From assembly GCA_963807225.1 (NCBI GenBank), contig CAWEAD010000005.1:1054001-1118000 (forward strand): 64,000 nt of DNA. Reading direction: 5' to 3'. The first letter of the stretch is position 1; every line of letters begins with the position of its first letter. This document shows positions 26,078-35,651 of the stretch, in pieces. This DNA comes from JAGVGT01 sp963807225 (GTDB taxonomy: Bacteria; Desulfobacterota; Desulfobulbia; Desulfobulbales; JAGXFP01). Made by a program: the position numbers and the translations under genes. A model generated the notes under the pieces. The model was not told the origin of the DNA. It made no database searches and saw only the letters and a list, made by a program, of their open reading frames with translations.

Positions 26078-26821
26078 TCAGTTGATCACTGTCAGGGCGG
26101 TGGCGAAATCTTCCTGCCACCAGGTGACGACCGTCTGTTCGACTTCCCTGGCGTCAGAGAATCCCAGGGTGAAAAGCCAGGCTCGCTCGGTGATCCGCTC
26201 GAGCCTTCCCAGCCTCATGGTCAGGAATCCGGTCAGTGGGTGGCCCCCCCTGGCTTTCCGTACGGCCTCCTTGGCGGCCCACAGCATGGTCAGGGACTCC
26301 GCCGCTTGAGCGGTTTTTCCAAAACGGCGCAGGAGTTCCTCCTCGGTTTCATGGCAGAACTTCTCCCGGACCCGCAGCACGGCATCGGTTGTTTTCTGCA
26401 GATCAAGACCACAGGGAGAACCGACCACGGCCAGGGCGGCGGCCAAGCCGTCACTGTGAGATATGGATAGTTCGAGTCCGGGATTGCCAGATCGGGTCGG
26501 GCGGTAGAAGGGGCGGCCGTAAGGATCGGACTCGACCCCCCAGTCTCCCGGACCGGTTTCGGTTCGCAACATGGAGGCAGCATGCTTGGCCGCCCACCTG
26601 CCGCCCAGCCATTCCAGTTGTCTCTTGCGGAAGCGAAAACCGGAGTAGCGTTCCTGTTCTGCCGCGGTCAGCCGTTCAGCCGGCACGAATTCGCCGCTTT
26701 CCATGGCAGTCCGGAGACTGTCGAGGCGGACCAGGCTGAGGGCCAGGCGCTGACCGAGCCCAAGTATTTCGGCCAAGCGAAGTGGTGAGAGAGGCAGGGG
26801 GAAAGGTTCGGCTGGGCGCAT
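26078..26821 (-). CDS. 4'-phosphopantetheinyl transferase (Sfp type)
   Basis: 247 aa. The N-terminal half has GGRWAAKHAASM, the middle has LELSISHSDG and GLDLQKTTDA, and the C-terminal half has WAAKEAVRKARGG, the magnesium and CoA binding motifs of the Sfp/AcpT family. It transfers phosphopantetheine from CoA to a carrier-protein serine. The usual GIDxE is GLDLQ here, so the second acidic position is Gln. Length fits the two-lobed Sfp type. No carrier protein or synthase is in the window. Confidence 0.87.
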   Translation of the reverse strand: MRPAEPFPLPLSPLRLAEILGLGQRLALSLVRLDSLRTAMESGEFVPAERLTAAEQERYSGFRFRKRQLEWLGGRWAAKHAASMLRTETGPGDWGVESDPYGRPFYRPTRSGNPGLELSISHSDGLAAALAVVGSPCGLDLQKTTDAVLRVREKFCHETEEELLRRFGKTAQAAESLTMLWAAKEAVRKARGGHPLTGFLTMRLGRLERITERAWLFTLGFSDAREVEQTVVTWWQEDFATALTVIN

Positions 26822-26914
26822 GGTCGGCTTATCTTCGGTTAATGATGGTGAAATAGACCAGATTACCTGGGTAAAGCTTGAATTAAACCGGAAAAAGTTT
26901 AATTAATATTAAGC

Positions 26915-27556
26915 ATGAGTTCCATGGATTTTGCAGTAATTTTAATAATTTCGCTCCTGACCGTCCGCGGGGTCTGGACCGGTTTCGTCCGGCAGGCCGC
27001 TTTTATTGCCGCCCTGGTCCTGGCCTTTCTGGTGGCCGGCGGCTTCTCCCGCCAGCTCGCAGTGCTCTTTAAACTTTTCGCGGCCAGCCCCCAACTTAAT
27101 TTCCTGCTCACCTACGGGCTGCTTTTCGTGGCGGTCTACCTGGGGGTAATGTTCACCGGGGCCGGCCTGAAGAAGGTTCTGAAGGTTTCGCTGCTTGGGG
27201 GCTTCGATCGGCTGTTGGGCGGTCTCTTCGGTTTCGGCAAGGGGGTATTTTTCGCCACCCTGCTGTTCATGACCCTTGCCGCCTCTCTGTCCAATTCCGC
27301 CCCCTTCTTGCGGCGTTCCTATCTCTATCCTTTTCTGGACAACAGTTCCCGGGTGGTGGTTTCGTTCATTGCCGACCGTGAACTGCGCAGCCGATTTCGG
27401 CCCAGGGAGCCGGCCATCTCCTCCCTGTTCGTTCAGGAAAAACGGCCATCCGCCTCCGAAAATCGGGAAGAAAGCATCACCGCCGATCAGCGCCGGGCCC
27501 TGGATGAACTACGGTACCAGCTGGCCAAGGAATACGGCGAGCATCCCAGAAGATAG
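26915..27556 (+). CDS. CvpA-family membrane protein
   Basis: 213 aa. Four membrane helices with the CvpA layout: MDFAVILIISLLTVRGVWTG, QAAFIAALVLAFLVAGGF, LLTYGLLFVAVYLGVMFTG and GGLFGFGKGVFFATLLFMTL. The C-terminal 60 residues are hydrophilic and charged. CvpA is linked to colicin V production and envelope stress tolerance in other bacteria; the exact role is unknown. The last 70 bp overlap the 3' end of the convergent glycosyltransferase gene. Confidence 0.88.
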   Translation: MSSMDFAVILIISLLTVRGVWTGFVRQAAFIAALVLAFLVAGGFSRQLAVLFKLFAASPQLNFLLTYGLLFVAVYLGVMFTGAGLKKVLKVSLLGGFDRLLGGLFGFGKGVFFATLLFMTLAASLSNSAPFLRRSYLYPFLDNSSRVVVSFIADRELRSRFRPREPAISSLFVQEKRPSASENREESITADQRRALDELRYQLAKEYGEHPRR

Positions 27557-28197
27557 CCGATAATTATCGTCTGGTTGAGCAAAGTGGTTCTGGCTGTTCC
27601 CAGAGCGCGCCAGCGGCGGTCGGAGGTGCTGGCCGCCAGCTCCAGCAATTCGATCCGACCCAGTTTTTTCAAACCTCGCACCAGCTCGAAATCCTCCATA
27701 ATCTCCTGCTCGGGAAAGCCACCCAGCCGCGTGAAGTTTGAGCGGCGCAGAAAAAGGGCCTGATCGCCGTAAGGCATCTGCAGAAATCGGGCGCGCCAGT
27801 TGGCGCCGGTGGCGATCAACCGTAAAGCGCGGTCGGCTCCGGCGATGGCCAGCCGGAAGGCCCCGGCCACCACCCCGGGTCGGGCCAGGCATTCCCGCAC
27901 CGCGCCGCCGAAACCGGCCGGCAGGGTGGTATCGGCATGTAGAAAGAGCAGGATCTCGCCACTGGCGGCCGCCGCGCCGCGGTTCTGCTGGCTTCCCCGG
28001 CCCGGTTCGCCGTGGACCACCGTAGCGCCGAGGTCTTGAGCTATTTCGACGGTGGCGTCGCGGCTGCCGCCGTCCGCCACGATGAGCTCCAGGTCGGGTT
28101 CACACCGGAGCGGAACCAGGGTCCGGGCCAGATGCTCAGCCTCGTTCAAGGTCGGGATAATCACCGAGATGGTGGAGGTCTTCGGGGCGATCGACAT
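27487..28197 (-). CDS. TIGR04283-type family 2 glycosyltransferase
   Basis: 236 aa. GT-A start ISVIIPTLNEAEHLARTL, DGGSRDATVEIA, and LLFLHADTTLP (DxD-like) are the family 2 nucleotide-sugar motifs; MPYGDQALFLRR and GGFPEQEIMEDFEL follow. This matches the TIGR04283 group, often paired with TIGR04282/DUF2064 proteins as here and linked by annotation to arsenosugar synthesis. The actual product is unknown. Its 5' end overlaps the end of the DUF2064 gene by 62 bp, and its 3' end overlaps cvpA by 70 bp. Confidence 0.9.
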   Translation of the reverse strand: MSIAPKTSTISVIIPTLNEAEHLARTLVPLRCEPDLELIVADGGSRDATVEIAQDLGATVVHGEPGRGSQQNRGAAAASGEILLFLHADTTLPAGFGGAVRECLARPGVVAGAFRLAIAGADRALRLIATGANWRARFLQMPYGDQALFLRRSNFTRLGGFPEQEIMEDFELVRGLKKLGRIELLELAASTSDRRWRALGTARTTLLNQTIIIGYLLGCSPYSLASWYRSSSRARR

Positions 28198-28759
28198 CGG
28201 CCAGTTCCGGCAAAAGGTAATAGTTCAGTTCCAGGCGGTCCGCCGCGGCCAGGGTACAGGCCAGCAGATCCGGCCGACCCCAGGGCTGGTCCCGGAAGAG
28301 ATCCGGGATAAACCGGGATAGACCAAGCAGATAATAGCCCCCATCGACAGCCGGTCCCAGGACCAGTTCATGGTCGGTCAGGGCGTCAAAGGCGGCGGTA
28401 AGGATGGCCACTGAAAGGGACGGACAATCGGCGCCGATCAGAATAATCCGCCGATAGCCCTCCTCTTGGGCCTGGACCAGGGCTCGGGCCATCTTTTCTC
28501 CAAGGTTGCCGGGGCCTTGGTCCCGAAAGTGCAAATCTCCACCCAACCACATCCGCAGATCGGAAATCCTGCCGCCCCGATAAGATAGTTGCAGGGCCAC
28601 CGGCCGGATCTTCGTCAGCCGGCGGGCCAGGGCCACGGTCCGCTCGGTCAGGGCTCGTTGCAGGCGGGCGGCGCCCTCCGGGCCCAAGACCGGGATTAAC
28701 CTGGTTTTGGTGTCGCCGGCTGCCGGAAAGCGGCTGAAGATGATCAGTTTTTCTGCCAA
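28136..28759 (-). CDS. TIGR04282 / DUF2064 glycosyltransferase-like protein
   Basis: About 207 aa from TTG 28757-28759. Motifs: KLIIFSRFPAAGDTKTRLIP near the start, LGEKMARALVQAQEEGYRRI, IGADCPSLS and LGPAVDGGYYLLGL, as in DUF2064 proteins with a nucleotidyl- or sugar-transferase fold. The frame is open to an ATG at 28876, but the extra 39 residues are not typical of the family and would overlap the divergent UPF0280 gene. It is co-transcribed with the TIGR04283 gene, which starts inside its end. Confidence 0.85.
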   Translation of the reverse strand: MAEKLIIFSRFPAAGDTKTRLIPVLGPEGAARLQRALTERTVALARRLTKIRPVALQLSYRGGRISDLRMWLGGDLHFRDQGPGNLGEKMARALVQAQEEGYRRIILIGADCPSLSVAILTAAFDALTDHELVLGPAVDGGYYLLGLSRFIPDLFRDQPWGRPDLLACTLAAADRLELNYYLLPELADVDRPEDLHHLGDYPDLERG

Positions 28760-28847
28760 AAGATCCCGGGAAATGGTAATTGTTGTCGAGTCATCCCTAG
28801 CCCGCGCCACTCTATGGTATATCAAAATCAACCATAACCCAGAAGCC

Positions 28848-29618
28848 ATGAGCGGAAAACGAAAAAAGTCTCCCACCGCCTATCGCCAGCGTTCTTACCG
28901 GCAGCTGGTGGATGTCGGGCGGCTGCGGTCCGTCCAGATCCAGTTACGCGAAACCGATCTGCATATCCTGGCACCGGTCGAGGTCCGCGAGACGGCCCTG
29001 CAGCTGGTGATCCAGTATCGCAATCAGCTGGAGAACTATCTTGGCCGGCATGCCTCCTTCCTTGAGTCCCTGACCCCTTTAGCCGACGACCTGCTGGCCC
29101 CGCCCCTGGTTCGGGCGATGCTCAGGGCCGGTCTGGCGACCGGGGTGGGGCCCATGGCGGCGGTGGCCGGGGTAATCGCCGAATATGTCGGCCGGGATCT
29201 GTTAAATGTGCCGGGTTGCGACGAGGTAATGGTGGAAAACGGCGGCGACATCTTCCTGAGCCGGAGGCAGGATTGCCGGGTGGCGATCTTTGCCGGGGCT
29301 TCGCCCCTGAGCAACCGGGTCGGCTTGCTGATCCCGGCCGGAACCATGCCCTGCGGGATCTGCACCTCTTCCGGCACGGTGGGACATTCCTTAAGCCTGG
29401 GCCGGGCCGACGCGGTAACGGTGGTCGCCGCTTCCACAGCCCTGGCCGACGCGGCTGCCACCCGCCTGGGCAATGAAGTGAAAAATCGTCGCGATCTGGC
29501 TCGGGCTCTGGAGCTGGCGGGTACCATCGCCGGGTTGCTGGGGGTGACGATTATCATTGGCGAAGAACTGGGGGCCTGGGGCAGTATAGAACTAGTGGAA
29601 TTGAATCAGAATGATTGA
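28848..29618 (+). CDS. UPF0280 / ApbE-like family protein
   Basis: 256 aa from ATG 28848 (a longer frame back to 28707 overlaps the divergent gene and looks spurious). Characteristic stretches are RSYRQLVDVGRL, ATGVGPMAAVAGVIAEYVGR, VENGGDIFLS and CTSSGTVGHSLSLGRADAVT, as in UPF0280, a relative of ApbE flavin transferase. The NGGD and SGTVGHS motifs resemble ApbE's FAD-binding region. Its function is not established; flavinylation is only a suggestion. Confidence 0.87.
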   Translation: MSGKRKKSPTAYRQRSYRQLVDVGRLRSVQIQLRETDLHILAPVEVRETALQLVIQYRNQLENYLGRHASFLESLTPLADDLLAPPLVRAMLRAGLATGVGPMAAVAGVIAEYVGRDLLNVPGCDEVMVENGGDIFLSRRQDCRVAIFAGASPLSNRVGLLIPAGTMPCGICTSSGTVGHSLSLGRADAVTVVAASTALADAAATRLGNEVKNRRDLARALELAGTIAGLLGVTIIIGEELGAWGSIELVELNQND

Positions 29619-29682
29619 CAGGTTTATGACGTTTATCTAAGCTGGAATAGACTCGTTTTTGCTAATGCCAACAGGGTGAACA

Positions 29683-31317
29683 ATGACCAGATCCGGCTAT
29701 AATTCCAAATCCAGTTTCAGACTTCTGCAGGCCAAAGCCTCACGGCACGCGGTCATCGGCGTGTTGATTTCATTAGTGGCCCTGATCGCGGCCATTCTCC
29801 TTTCCAGTTATTTTCAACAAGGCGAAGTGAGCCTGGAAGGGATCGTACTGGTCCAGCGGAAAAACATGTTGCTCTGGTTCATGGACGGCATGCCTTTTCT
29901 CTTTGCATTTTGGGGGCAGTTGAGCGGTACAATGGTCACCAGGGAAGCAGGAACCATGATCTTGAATCAGACCCAGAAGTTCATTGCCCACACGGAAATG
30001 ATGGAATCGCGGGCGGCCCATGCTGCTACTCATGACGCCCTGACCGGGCTGGCCAACCGCGGCAGGTTCCGGGAAAGCCTTGACCAGGCTATAGCCGAGG
30101 CGCGTACACAAGGGAAGGGCTTGATGTTGATGCTTTTCGATCTGGACCATTTCAGGGAAATCAACGATACCCTGGGTCACGATAACGGCGACCGGATCCT
30201 GCAGCAGGTGGCGACTCGTTTGGACCGGGAAATTGAAGTGGAAGATACTCTGGCTCGGATGGGCGGCGATGAATTCGCCCTGCTTCTGCCGGAAATAAGC
30301 CGGGATGGCGATCTCCGGCAATTGGCCAACCGGCTGCTCGAAGCTCTATCCCGACCCCTGCAGTTTGCCGGGTTGAACTTGGATCTGCGAATGAGCATCG
30401 GAGCCGCGGCTTACCCGGAGCACGGTCTGGATGGCGATACTTTGCTGATGCGGGCCGATATGGCTCTGTACACGGCCAAGGACGAAGGCGGCGGCTACAA
30501 GGAATATGCCCCGGGAATCGATCGTTACAGCCCGGAGCGTTTAGTCTTGATGGGCGAGTTGCGCCAGGCGGCCGACCGTGGGGAACTGTTTCTCCAATAT
30601 CAACCAAAAATCGATAGTCGCAGCGGCCTGATCACCGATGCCGAGGCCCTGTTGCGCTGGTCCCATCCCCGGCAAGGTTTACTGCCGCCCGATCTGTTTA
30701 TCCCCATGGCCGAGCGGACCAATTTGATCAAGGAATTATCTCTCTGGGTGCTGGAAGCGGTGATTGCCCAGATCGCCGTCTGGCAGAAGGAGGGGCAGGA
30801 GGCCAGAATCTCGGTTAATTTGTCGGCCAGGGATCTGCTCGACCCGGTGTTACCAAAAAAACTGGCCGCCATGCTGCACCGGCATGGTGTGGCCCCGGAG
30901 CGGCTGATCCTGGAGATAACCGAAACCATGCTCATCGGCGATCCAGAGCGGGCCTTGGGAATTTTGCACCGTTTCGCCGAAATGGGTGTAGGGATCTCAA
31001 TCGACGACTTTGGGACCGGCTATTCATCTTTGGCCTATCTGCGCAAGATCCCGGCCGGGGAAATAAAGATCGATCGGTCGTTTGTCATGGAGATGCTGAA
31101 AAACAGCAATGATTCCGCCATCGTCCAGGCCGCCATTTCCCTGGCCCATAACCTGGGCTTGACAGTGGTGGCCGAGGGGGTGGAAACCAGCGAGATAGCA
31201 GAGCGCTTGAAGGAATGGGGTTGTGACGTAATGCAAGGGTTTCATTTCAGCAAACCGTTGTCGCCTGAGGATTTCTCCAACCTATTAAGCAGCGATTTCA
31301 GCACCAGTGTCCATTAG
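29683..31317 (+). CDS. Membrane GGDEF-EAL c-di-GMP protein
   Basis: 544 aa. Two N-terminal membrane helices (about 22-43 and 62-80), then GGDEF (about 120-275) with an intact GGDEF in ARMGGDEFALL, then EAL (about 290-540) with an intact EALLRW, NLSARDL, ETMLIGD and DDFGTGYSSLAYL. Both c-di-GMP synthesis and hydrolysis residues look present, so activity could be dual or switched. No PAS or other sensory domain is seen. It precedes the DUF748 gene by 56 bp on the same strand. Confidence 0.92.
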   Translation: MTRSGYNSKSSFRLLQAKASRHAVIGVLISLVALIAAILLSSYFQQGEVSLEGIVLVQRKNMLLWFMDGMPFLFAFWGQLSGTMVTREAGTMILNQTQKFIAHTEMMESRAAHAATHDALTGLANRGRFRESLDQAIAEARTQGKGLMLMLFDLDHFREINDTLGHDNGDRILQQVATRLDREIEVEDTLARMGGDEFALLLPEISRDGDLRQLANRLLEALSRPLQFAGLNLDLRMSIGAAAYPEHGLDGDTLLMRADMALYTAKDEGGGYKEYAPGIDRYSPERLVLMGELRQAADRGELFLQYQPKIDSRSGLITDAEALLRWSHPRQGLLPPDLFIPMAERTNLIKELSLWVLEAVIAQIAVWQKEGQEARISVNLSARDLLDPVLPKKLAAMLHRHGVAPERLILEITETMLIGDPERALGILHRFAEMGVGISIDDFGTGYSSLAYLRKIPAGEIKIDRSFVMEMLKNSNDSAIVQAAISLAHNLGLTVVAEGVETSEIAERLKEWGCDVMQGFHFSKPLSPEDFSNLLSSDFSTSVH

Positions 31318-31373
31318 GCAGGGGCTACATCTAACGGTCCGGTCGGTTTACCCAATCGTTTCGGGAGAGTGCC

Positions 31374-34300
31374 ATGAAAGCAGGTACGGGCAAGGGCTTC
31401 ATTGGCTGGTATCGGGAGTTGAGATCTTCCGGTAAACTGGCTTTCTGGATTGGGTCTCTGTTGAGTTGCTATGCGGTGCTGGGATTTTTTGTGCTGCCGC
31501 TGGCGGCCAGGCTGGTGCTGGAAAAGAAGCTGCCGGAAGTCCTGCACCGGCCAGTATCCATCGATAATCTCAGCCTGAACCCCTTTCGCCTGACTCTGGT
31601 GGTGGAAGGCTTCAACATCCGGCAGAAGGAAGGGGCTGGCTCATTTGTCGCCTTCGACCGGCTCTTCGTCAACCTGGAAGCGCTTTCTCTCTTCAAAAAG
31701 GCTCTGATCGTCAAGGAATTAAAGCTGGATGGGCCGCGATTCGAGTTCTCCCGGCTCGCGGCCGGGACATACAGTTTTTCCGATCTCCTGAAAGGCGGGG
31801 ACGAGTCCGGGCGCGGGAAATCAGGCCCTTTCTATTTCGCGGTCCAGAATATTACGATCGATGGCGGCCAAATCATCTTTCATGATGAGCCCAAGGGGGC
31901 CTTGCATACGATCACCGCTCTCAATCTGGCCATCCCGGCCTTGTCCAACCTGCCTTATCAGGTTGAGACCTACGTCCAGCCGGCCTTCTCGGCCATAGTC
32001 AACGGGACGCCCTTCAGCCTGAAGGGCGAGACCAAGCCCTTTGCCGAGTCGCTGGAGACGGTGATGGCGGTAAAGTTCGACGGTTTGAACCTGCCAGAAT
32101 ATCAGGAATATGTTCCCAATGATACCGGTCTGGTCCTGCAATCGGCGCTTCTCGATGTCGATGCCGGCTTGCATCTCCTGGCTCGGCCGGGCAGCACCTA
32201 CCGCCTCTCCCTGCAAGGTCGGGTAGCCTTGCGTGATCTGGCGATAACCGATGGCAACGGGCAGGTCTACCTGCAGCTGCCCGAGTTGGCCTTGACCCTG
32301 GCCGACTCCGATCTGCTGGCCGGCGAGATACGCTTGACCGAGATCAGCTTCGACCAGCCCAGCCTGAGAATCGAGCGTCTCCCGGATGGGCGTTTGCTGC
32401 CGGTGGCTCTGCTGATTCGTCAAAATCACGGAGAGGCGTCAGGGTTGACCGGCCCGGGCCCGGCGGCGGCGACTCCGCCGGAAAAAGATGAGAAGGGCGG
32501 AATGCCGGTCGATCTCAAGATTGACCGGCTGATCCTGAAAAAAGGGCATCTCGATTTCCTGGATGCGGCCGTCCTGAACCGGGAAGAGGGAAAGGAGCCG
32601 GTACGATTAAGCTTGGACAATCTTGAGATCTTGGCCGAAAACTTCAGCACCGGGCGCGACCAGCAGGGCGACCTGAGCCTCTCCTGTGATCTTAACGAAG
32701 CCGGAAAATTCCAGGCCCGGGGCCAGTTTGGGATACAGCCCTTCCAGGCCGCTTTGCAGCTGAACCTGGATTCCCTGGCGCTGCAGCCCTTCCAGCCTTA
32801 TATCTCGGAGCAGGCCAGCATCGTGGTGGCCGGCGGGGCCTTGTCGGTGGCCGGCAAGCTGGCCCTTGAGCCGATCGAAAAAGGCGGTTTCACTACCGGA
32901 TTTCAAGGTCGGGCCGACCTGGGTGGATTGGCCACGGTCGATTCGGTCATGGGCGAGGATCTCCTGAAATGGCGCAACCTGGGGATCAGCGGGCTGAGTT
33001 ACGCTTCCGATCCCGGTTCTCTGGCCATTAGCGCCATTACGTTTGATAAACCTTACGTCAAGGTATTGATCACCCGGCAGGGGGTCGTCAACCTCAGCAC
33101 CATCCGCCCCGACCGGACATCCCCGGTTCAGGTTGAATCGGCATCTTCGGGCGGGGCCAATGGTGGGCTCCCAGCTGTTGCTCCCAAGGCCGACCGGAAA
33201 ACCAAGCCGCCTTTTGCCACCACCGTCGGCAGCGTGGCGATCCGCGGAGGCCAGGTGGATTTCGTCGATCAGCGGGTAACTCCGGCCTATGGCAGCAGTC
33301 TTGGTGAAATAAGTGGTGGTATCAGCGGGCTTTCGTCGGCGGCCGGGGCCAGGGCTTCGGTCGATCTTTCCGGAAAACTTGACGGCCAGGCCCCTCTGCG
33401 GATTACCGGTCAGATCAATCCTTTGAGCCAGAATCTCTTCATCGACCTGAAGGTTGACTTCAGCGACATCAACCTGAGCCCGATGTCGCCTTATACCGCC
33501 AAATATCTGGGTTACAAGACCGATAAGGGAAAACTCAATCTAGCTCTCAAATATGATATCACCGGCAGCCGCCTGGTCAGCGACAACCAGGCCTTTCTCG
33601 ACCAATTCACCCTGGGAGAGACGGTGGACAGCCCGGATGCCGTCAAGTTGCCCATCAGTCTGGCCATCGCCTTGCTGAAAAATCGCCAGGGAGAAATTCA
33701 TCTCGACGTCCCGGTGCAGGGCGACCTGAACGACCCGGATTTCAGGCTGGGCGGAGTAATCATTCAGGTGCTGGTCAATCTGGTCGCCAAGGCAGCCACT
33801 TCGCCTTTTGCCTTGTTGGGGGCCTTGATTCCGGAAGGCCAGGATCTGCAGTATATCTCCTTCGCGGCCGGTCAGGCCGATTTGGACCAGGTCGCAACCG
33901 ACAAGCTGGCCACCCTGGCCAAGGTGCTTTATGAACGTCCCGGCTTGCGGATGGATATCATCGGCAAGGCCGATTCGGTGGCCGATGCCGCGGCCCTGGC
34001 CCATGTCCGTCTGGTCAACAGCGTTAAACTGCAGAAGCTGCTGGCTTCGGGCCGGGCTCAGGGCTCGGCCGACAAAAAAGAACCGGAAGAGGGATTGAGT
34101 CAGGAGGACTATCTTCGCTATCTGCCGGCCGCCTACCAGGCGGCGCGAAAAGCAAACCCGGCGAGAAAGCCGGGTGCGGGACCGGTTACCACGGAAAGTA
34201 TGGAGGCCTATATCCTGGAGGGAATCCGGGTGGGCGAGGATGATCTGCGCCTCCTGGCCCTGGAGCGGGCCAACCGGATCCTGGCCGGCCTGGTAGACAG

Positions 34301-34400
34301 CGGCAAGGTCGAGGCCGGCCGGCTCTTCGTGGTCGCGCCGGTGGTAGGAGTTGCCGGGGAGGCTGGTGGTCTTTCCCAGGTGGAACTGGTGATCAAATAG
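31374..34400 (+). CDS. DUF748 (AsmA-like) envelope protein
   Basis: 1008 aa. One N-terminal membrane helix (LAFWIGSLLSCYAVLGFFVL) anchors a long beta-rich periplasmic region. Repeated AsmA/DUF748 patterns include DRLILKKGHLDFLDAAV and QVDFVDQRVTPAYGSSLGEI, and the C-terminus ISFAAGQADLDQVATDKL is the typical OmpA-like DUF748 end. Proteins of the AsmA superfamily form long grooves proposed to move phospholipids between inner and outer membrane. Role here is by family only. Confidence 0.9.
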   Translation: MKAGTGKGFIGWYRELRSSGKLAFWIGSLLSCYAVLGFFVLPLAARLVLEKKLPEVLHRPVSIDNLSLNPFRLTLVVEGFNIRQKEGAGSFVAFDRLFVNLEALSLFKKALIVKELKLDGPRFEFSRLAAGTYSFSDLLKGGDESGRGKSGPFYFAVQNITIDGGQIIFHDEPKGALHTITALNLAIPALSNLPYQVETYVQPAFSAIVNGTPFSLKGETKPFAESLETVMAVKFDGLNLPEYQEYVPNDTGLVLQSALLDVDAGLHLLARPGSTYRLSLQGRVALRDLAITDGNGQVYLQLPELALTLADSDLLAGEIRLTEISFDQPSLRIERLPDGRLLPVALLIRQNHGEASGLTGPGPAAATPPEKDEKGGMPVDLKIDRLILKKGHLDFLDAAVLNREEGKEPVRLSLDNLEILAENFSTGRDQQGDLSLSCDLNEAGKFQARGQFGIQPFQAALQLNLDSLALQPFQPYISEQASIVVAGGALSVAGKLALEPIEKGGFTTGFQGRADLGGLATVDSVMGEDLLKWRNLGISGLSYASDPGSLAISAITFDKPYVKVLITRQGVVNLSTIRPDRTSPVQVESASSGGANGGLPAVAPKADRKTKPPFATTVGSVAIRGGQVDFVDQRVTPAYGSSLGEISGGISGLSSAAGARASVDLSGKLDGQAPLRITGQINPLSQNLFIDLKVDFSDINLSPMSPYTAKYLGYKTDKGKLNLALKYDITGSRLVSDNQAFLDQFTLGETVDSPDAVKLPISLAIALLKNRQGEIHLDVPVQGDLNDPDFRLGGVIIQVLVNLVAKAATSPFALLGALIPEGQDLQYISFAAGQADLDQVATDKLATLAKVLYERPGLRMDIIGKADSVADAAALAHVRLVNSVKLQKLLASGRAQGSADKKEPEEGLSQEDYLRYLPAAYQAARKANPARKPGAGPVTTESMEAYILEGIRVGEDDLRLLALERANRILAGLVDSGKVEAGRLFVVAPVVGVAGEAGGLSQVELVIK

Positions 34401-34603
34401 TGCGCTCCGTCGTCGGTCTGATTTGCGAAAGCAAGATCAGGGTTTCCTTTGCCGAATGTCATGTCATATACTCAGGTTCATGCGCGATGATCAACCAGAA
34501 CCCAGGCCTGGCCGCAGGTCGAGTTGGGAATTTTGCCATCAGCATCCGGCAAAGGTAAACCATCCTCTCCCGGCCGGGCCGCTCATGTAACCCGGAGATT
34601 GAT

Positions 34604-35593
34604 ATGTTGATTCGAATCCTGGCCTGTTCGATTCTGATCTTGGCTGGCCTGACCCGGTTCGCATTGGGGGTGGAGCTTGGCCCATTCCCGGTCCGCAATT
34701 TTTCTCCCCTGGCCCTGGTCAGAGGTCTGCCCGTCGCCGACCCGGCCCGGCTGAACCGGCCCGGGTCATATACCGCCCGGCTGGGTCTCGACATCGCCAA
34801 CAATGCCACGGAAACAGAGCGGGAGAAAGAGTCGATCCTGCTCGACGGTGAGACCTATGTGGCCACTCTCGGTGTTCGGTATGGAATCGCCGAAGGCCTG
34901 CAGCTCGGTCTCGATCTGCCCTGGGTCGGCCAGCGGCAGGGTTCTCTCGACAATTTCATCCGGGACTGGCACGATTTCTTCGGGCTGCCCAACGGAGATC
35001 GCGATAAATTGTCCGATAATGAACTCGCCTATATCTATAGCAGTGAGGGGGATGAAGAACTGCGGTTCACGGACGAAACCAGCGGTCTGGGCGATGTCCG
35101 CTTGCTCCTGGCCTGGCAATGGCTGGCCGGTGACCAGCGGGACGTGAGTCTGCAAGCCGCGGTCAAGGCGCCCACCGGTGAGGCGGCCGATCTGACCGGC
35201 AGCGGCGGCTGGGATTTCTCTTTGGCCGTTTCCGGGCAGCGCAATTTTATCCTGGACCAGGGGAGTGCCGCGATCTGGTCCGGTCTCGGGGGCAGTCGGC
35301 TGGGCACCGGCGGGGTCTTGACCGATCGGGCCAAGAATTGGGCCGCTAACGCCTGGCTTGGTGTGGGCTGGAGTCCCCTGACCTGGTTCGGGCTCAAGCT
35401 GCAAATTGATGGTCACACCGCTCTGTACAGGAGCGAGTTGCGGGAACTGGGCGACCCGGCCCTCATTCTGACCATGGGTGGTACCTTGGCGCTAGGGGGT
35501 GCGACTACCGTGGATATTGCGATCGGTGAAGACCTGATCGTCACCGCCTCGCCTGACTTCACCTGCCACCTCTCGCTCAGTCACCGGTTTTAG
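34604..35593 (+). CDS. DUF3187 outer-membrane-like protein
   Basis: 329 aa with a signal peptide (ILACSILILAGLTRFALG) and GPFPVRNFSPLALVRGLP at the mature start. Alternating hydrophobic/polar strands and the C-terminal HLSLSHRF ending in phenylalanine indicate an outer-membrane beta-barrel. The pattern fits DUF3187. GGAG lies upstream of the ATG. The function is unknown. It lies about 200 bp after the DUF748 gene, so an envelope role for both is plausible. Confidence 0.85.
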   Translation: MLIRILACSILILAGLTRFALGVELGPFPVRNFSPLALVRGLPVADPARLNRPGSYTARLGLDIANNATETEREKESILLDGETYVATLGVRYGIAEGLQLGLDLPWVGQRQGSLDNFIRDWHDFFGLPNGDRDKLSDNELAYIYSSEGDEELRFTDETSGLGDVRLLLAWQWLAGDQRDVSLQAAVKAPTGEAADLTGSGGWDFSLAVSGQRNFILDQGSAAIWSGLGGSRLGTGGVLTDRAKNWAANAWLGVGWSPLTWFGLKLQIDGHTALYRSELRELGDPALILTMGGTLALGGATTVDIAIGEDLIVTASPDFTCHLSLSHRF

Positions 35594-35651
35594 CCGGATA
35601 ATACCGAGCTGCCGAAGCGGCTTGGTTCCCGGATAGGAAATCAGGTAAAAG

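Noticed and set aside
28707..28847. N-terminal extension of the UPF0280 gene
   Set aside because: It overlaps the divergent DUF2064 gene and lacks family similarity; ATG 28848 is the better start.
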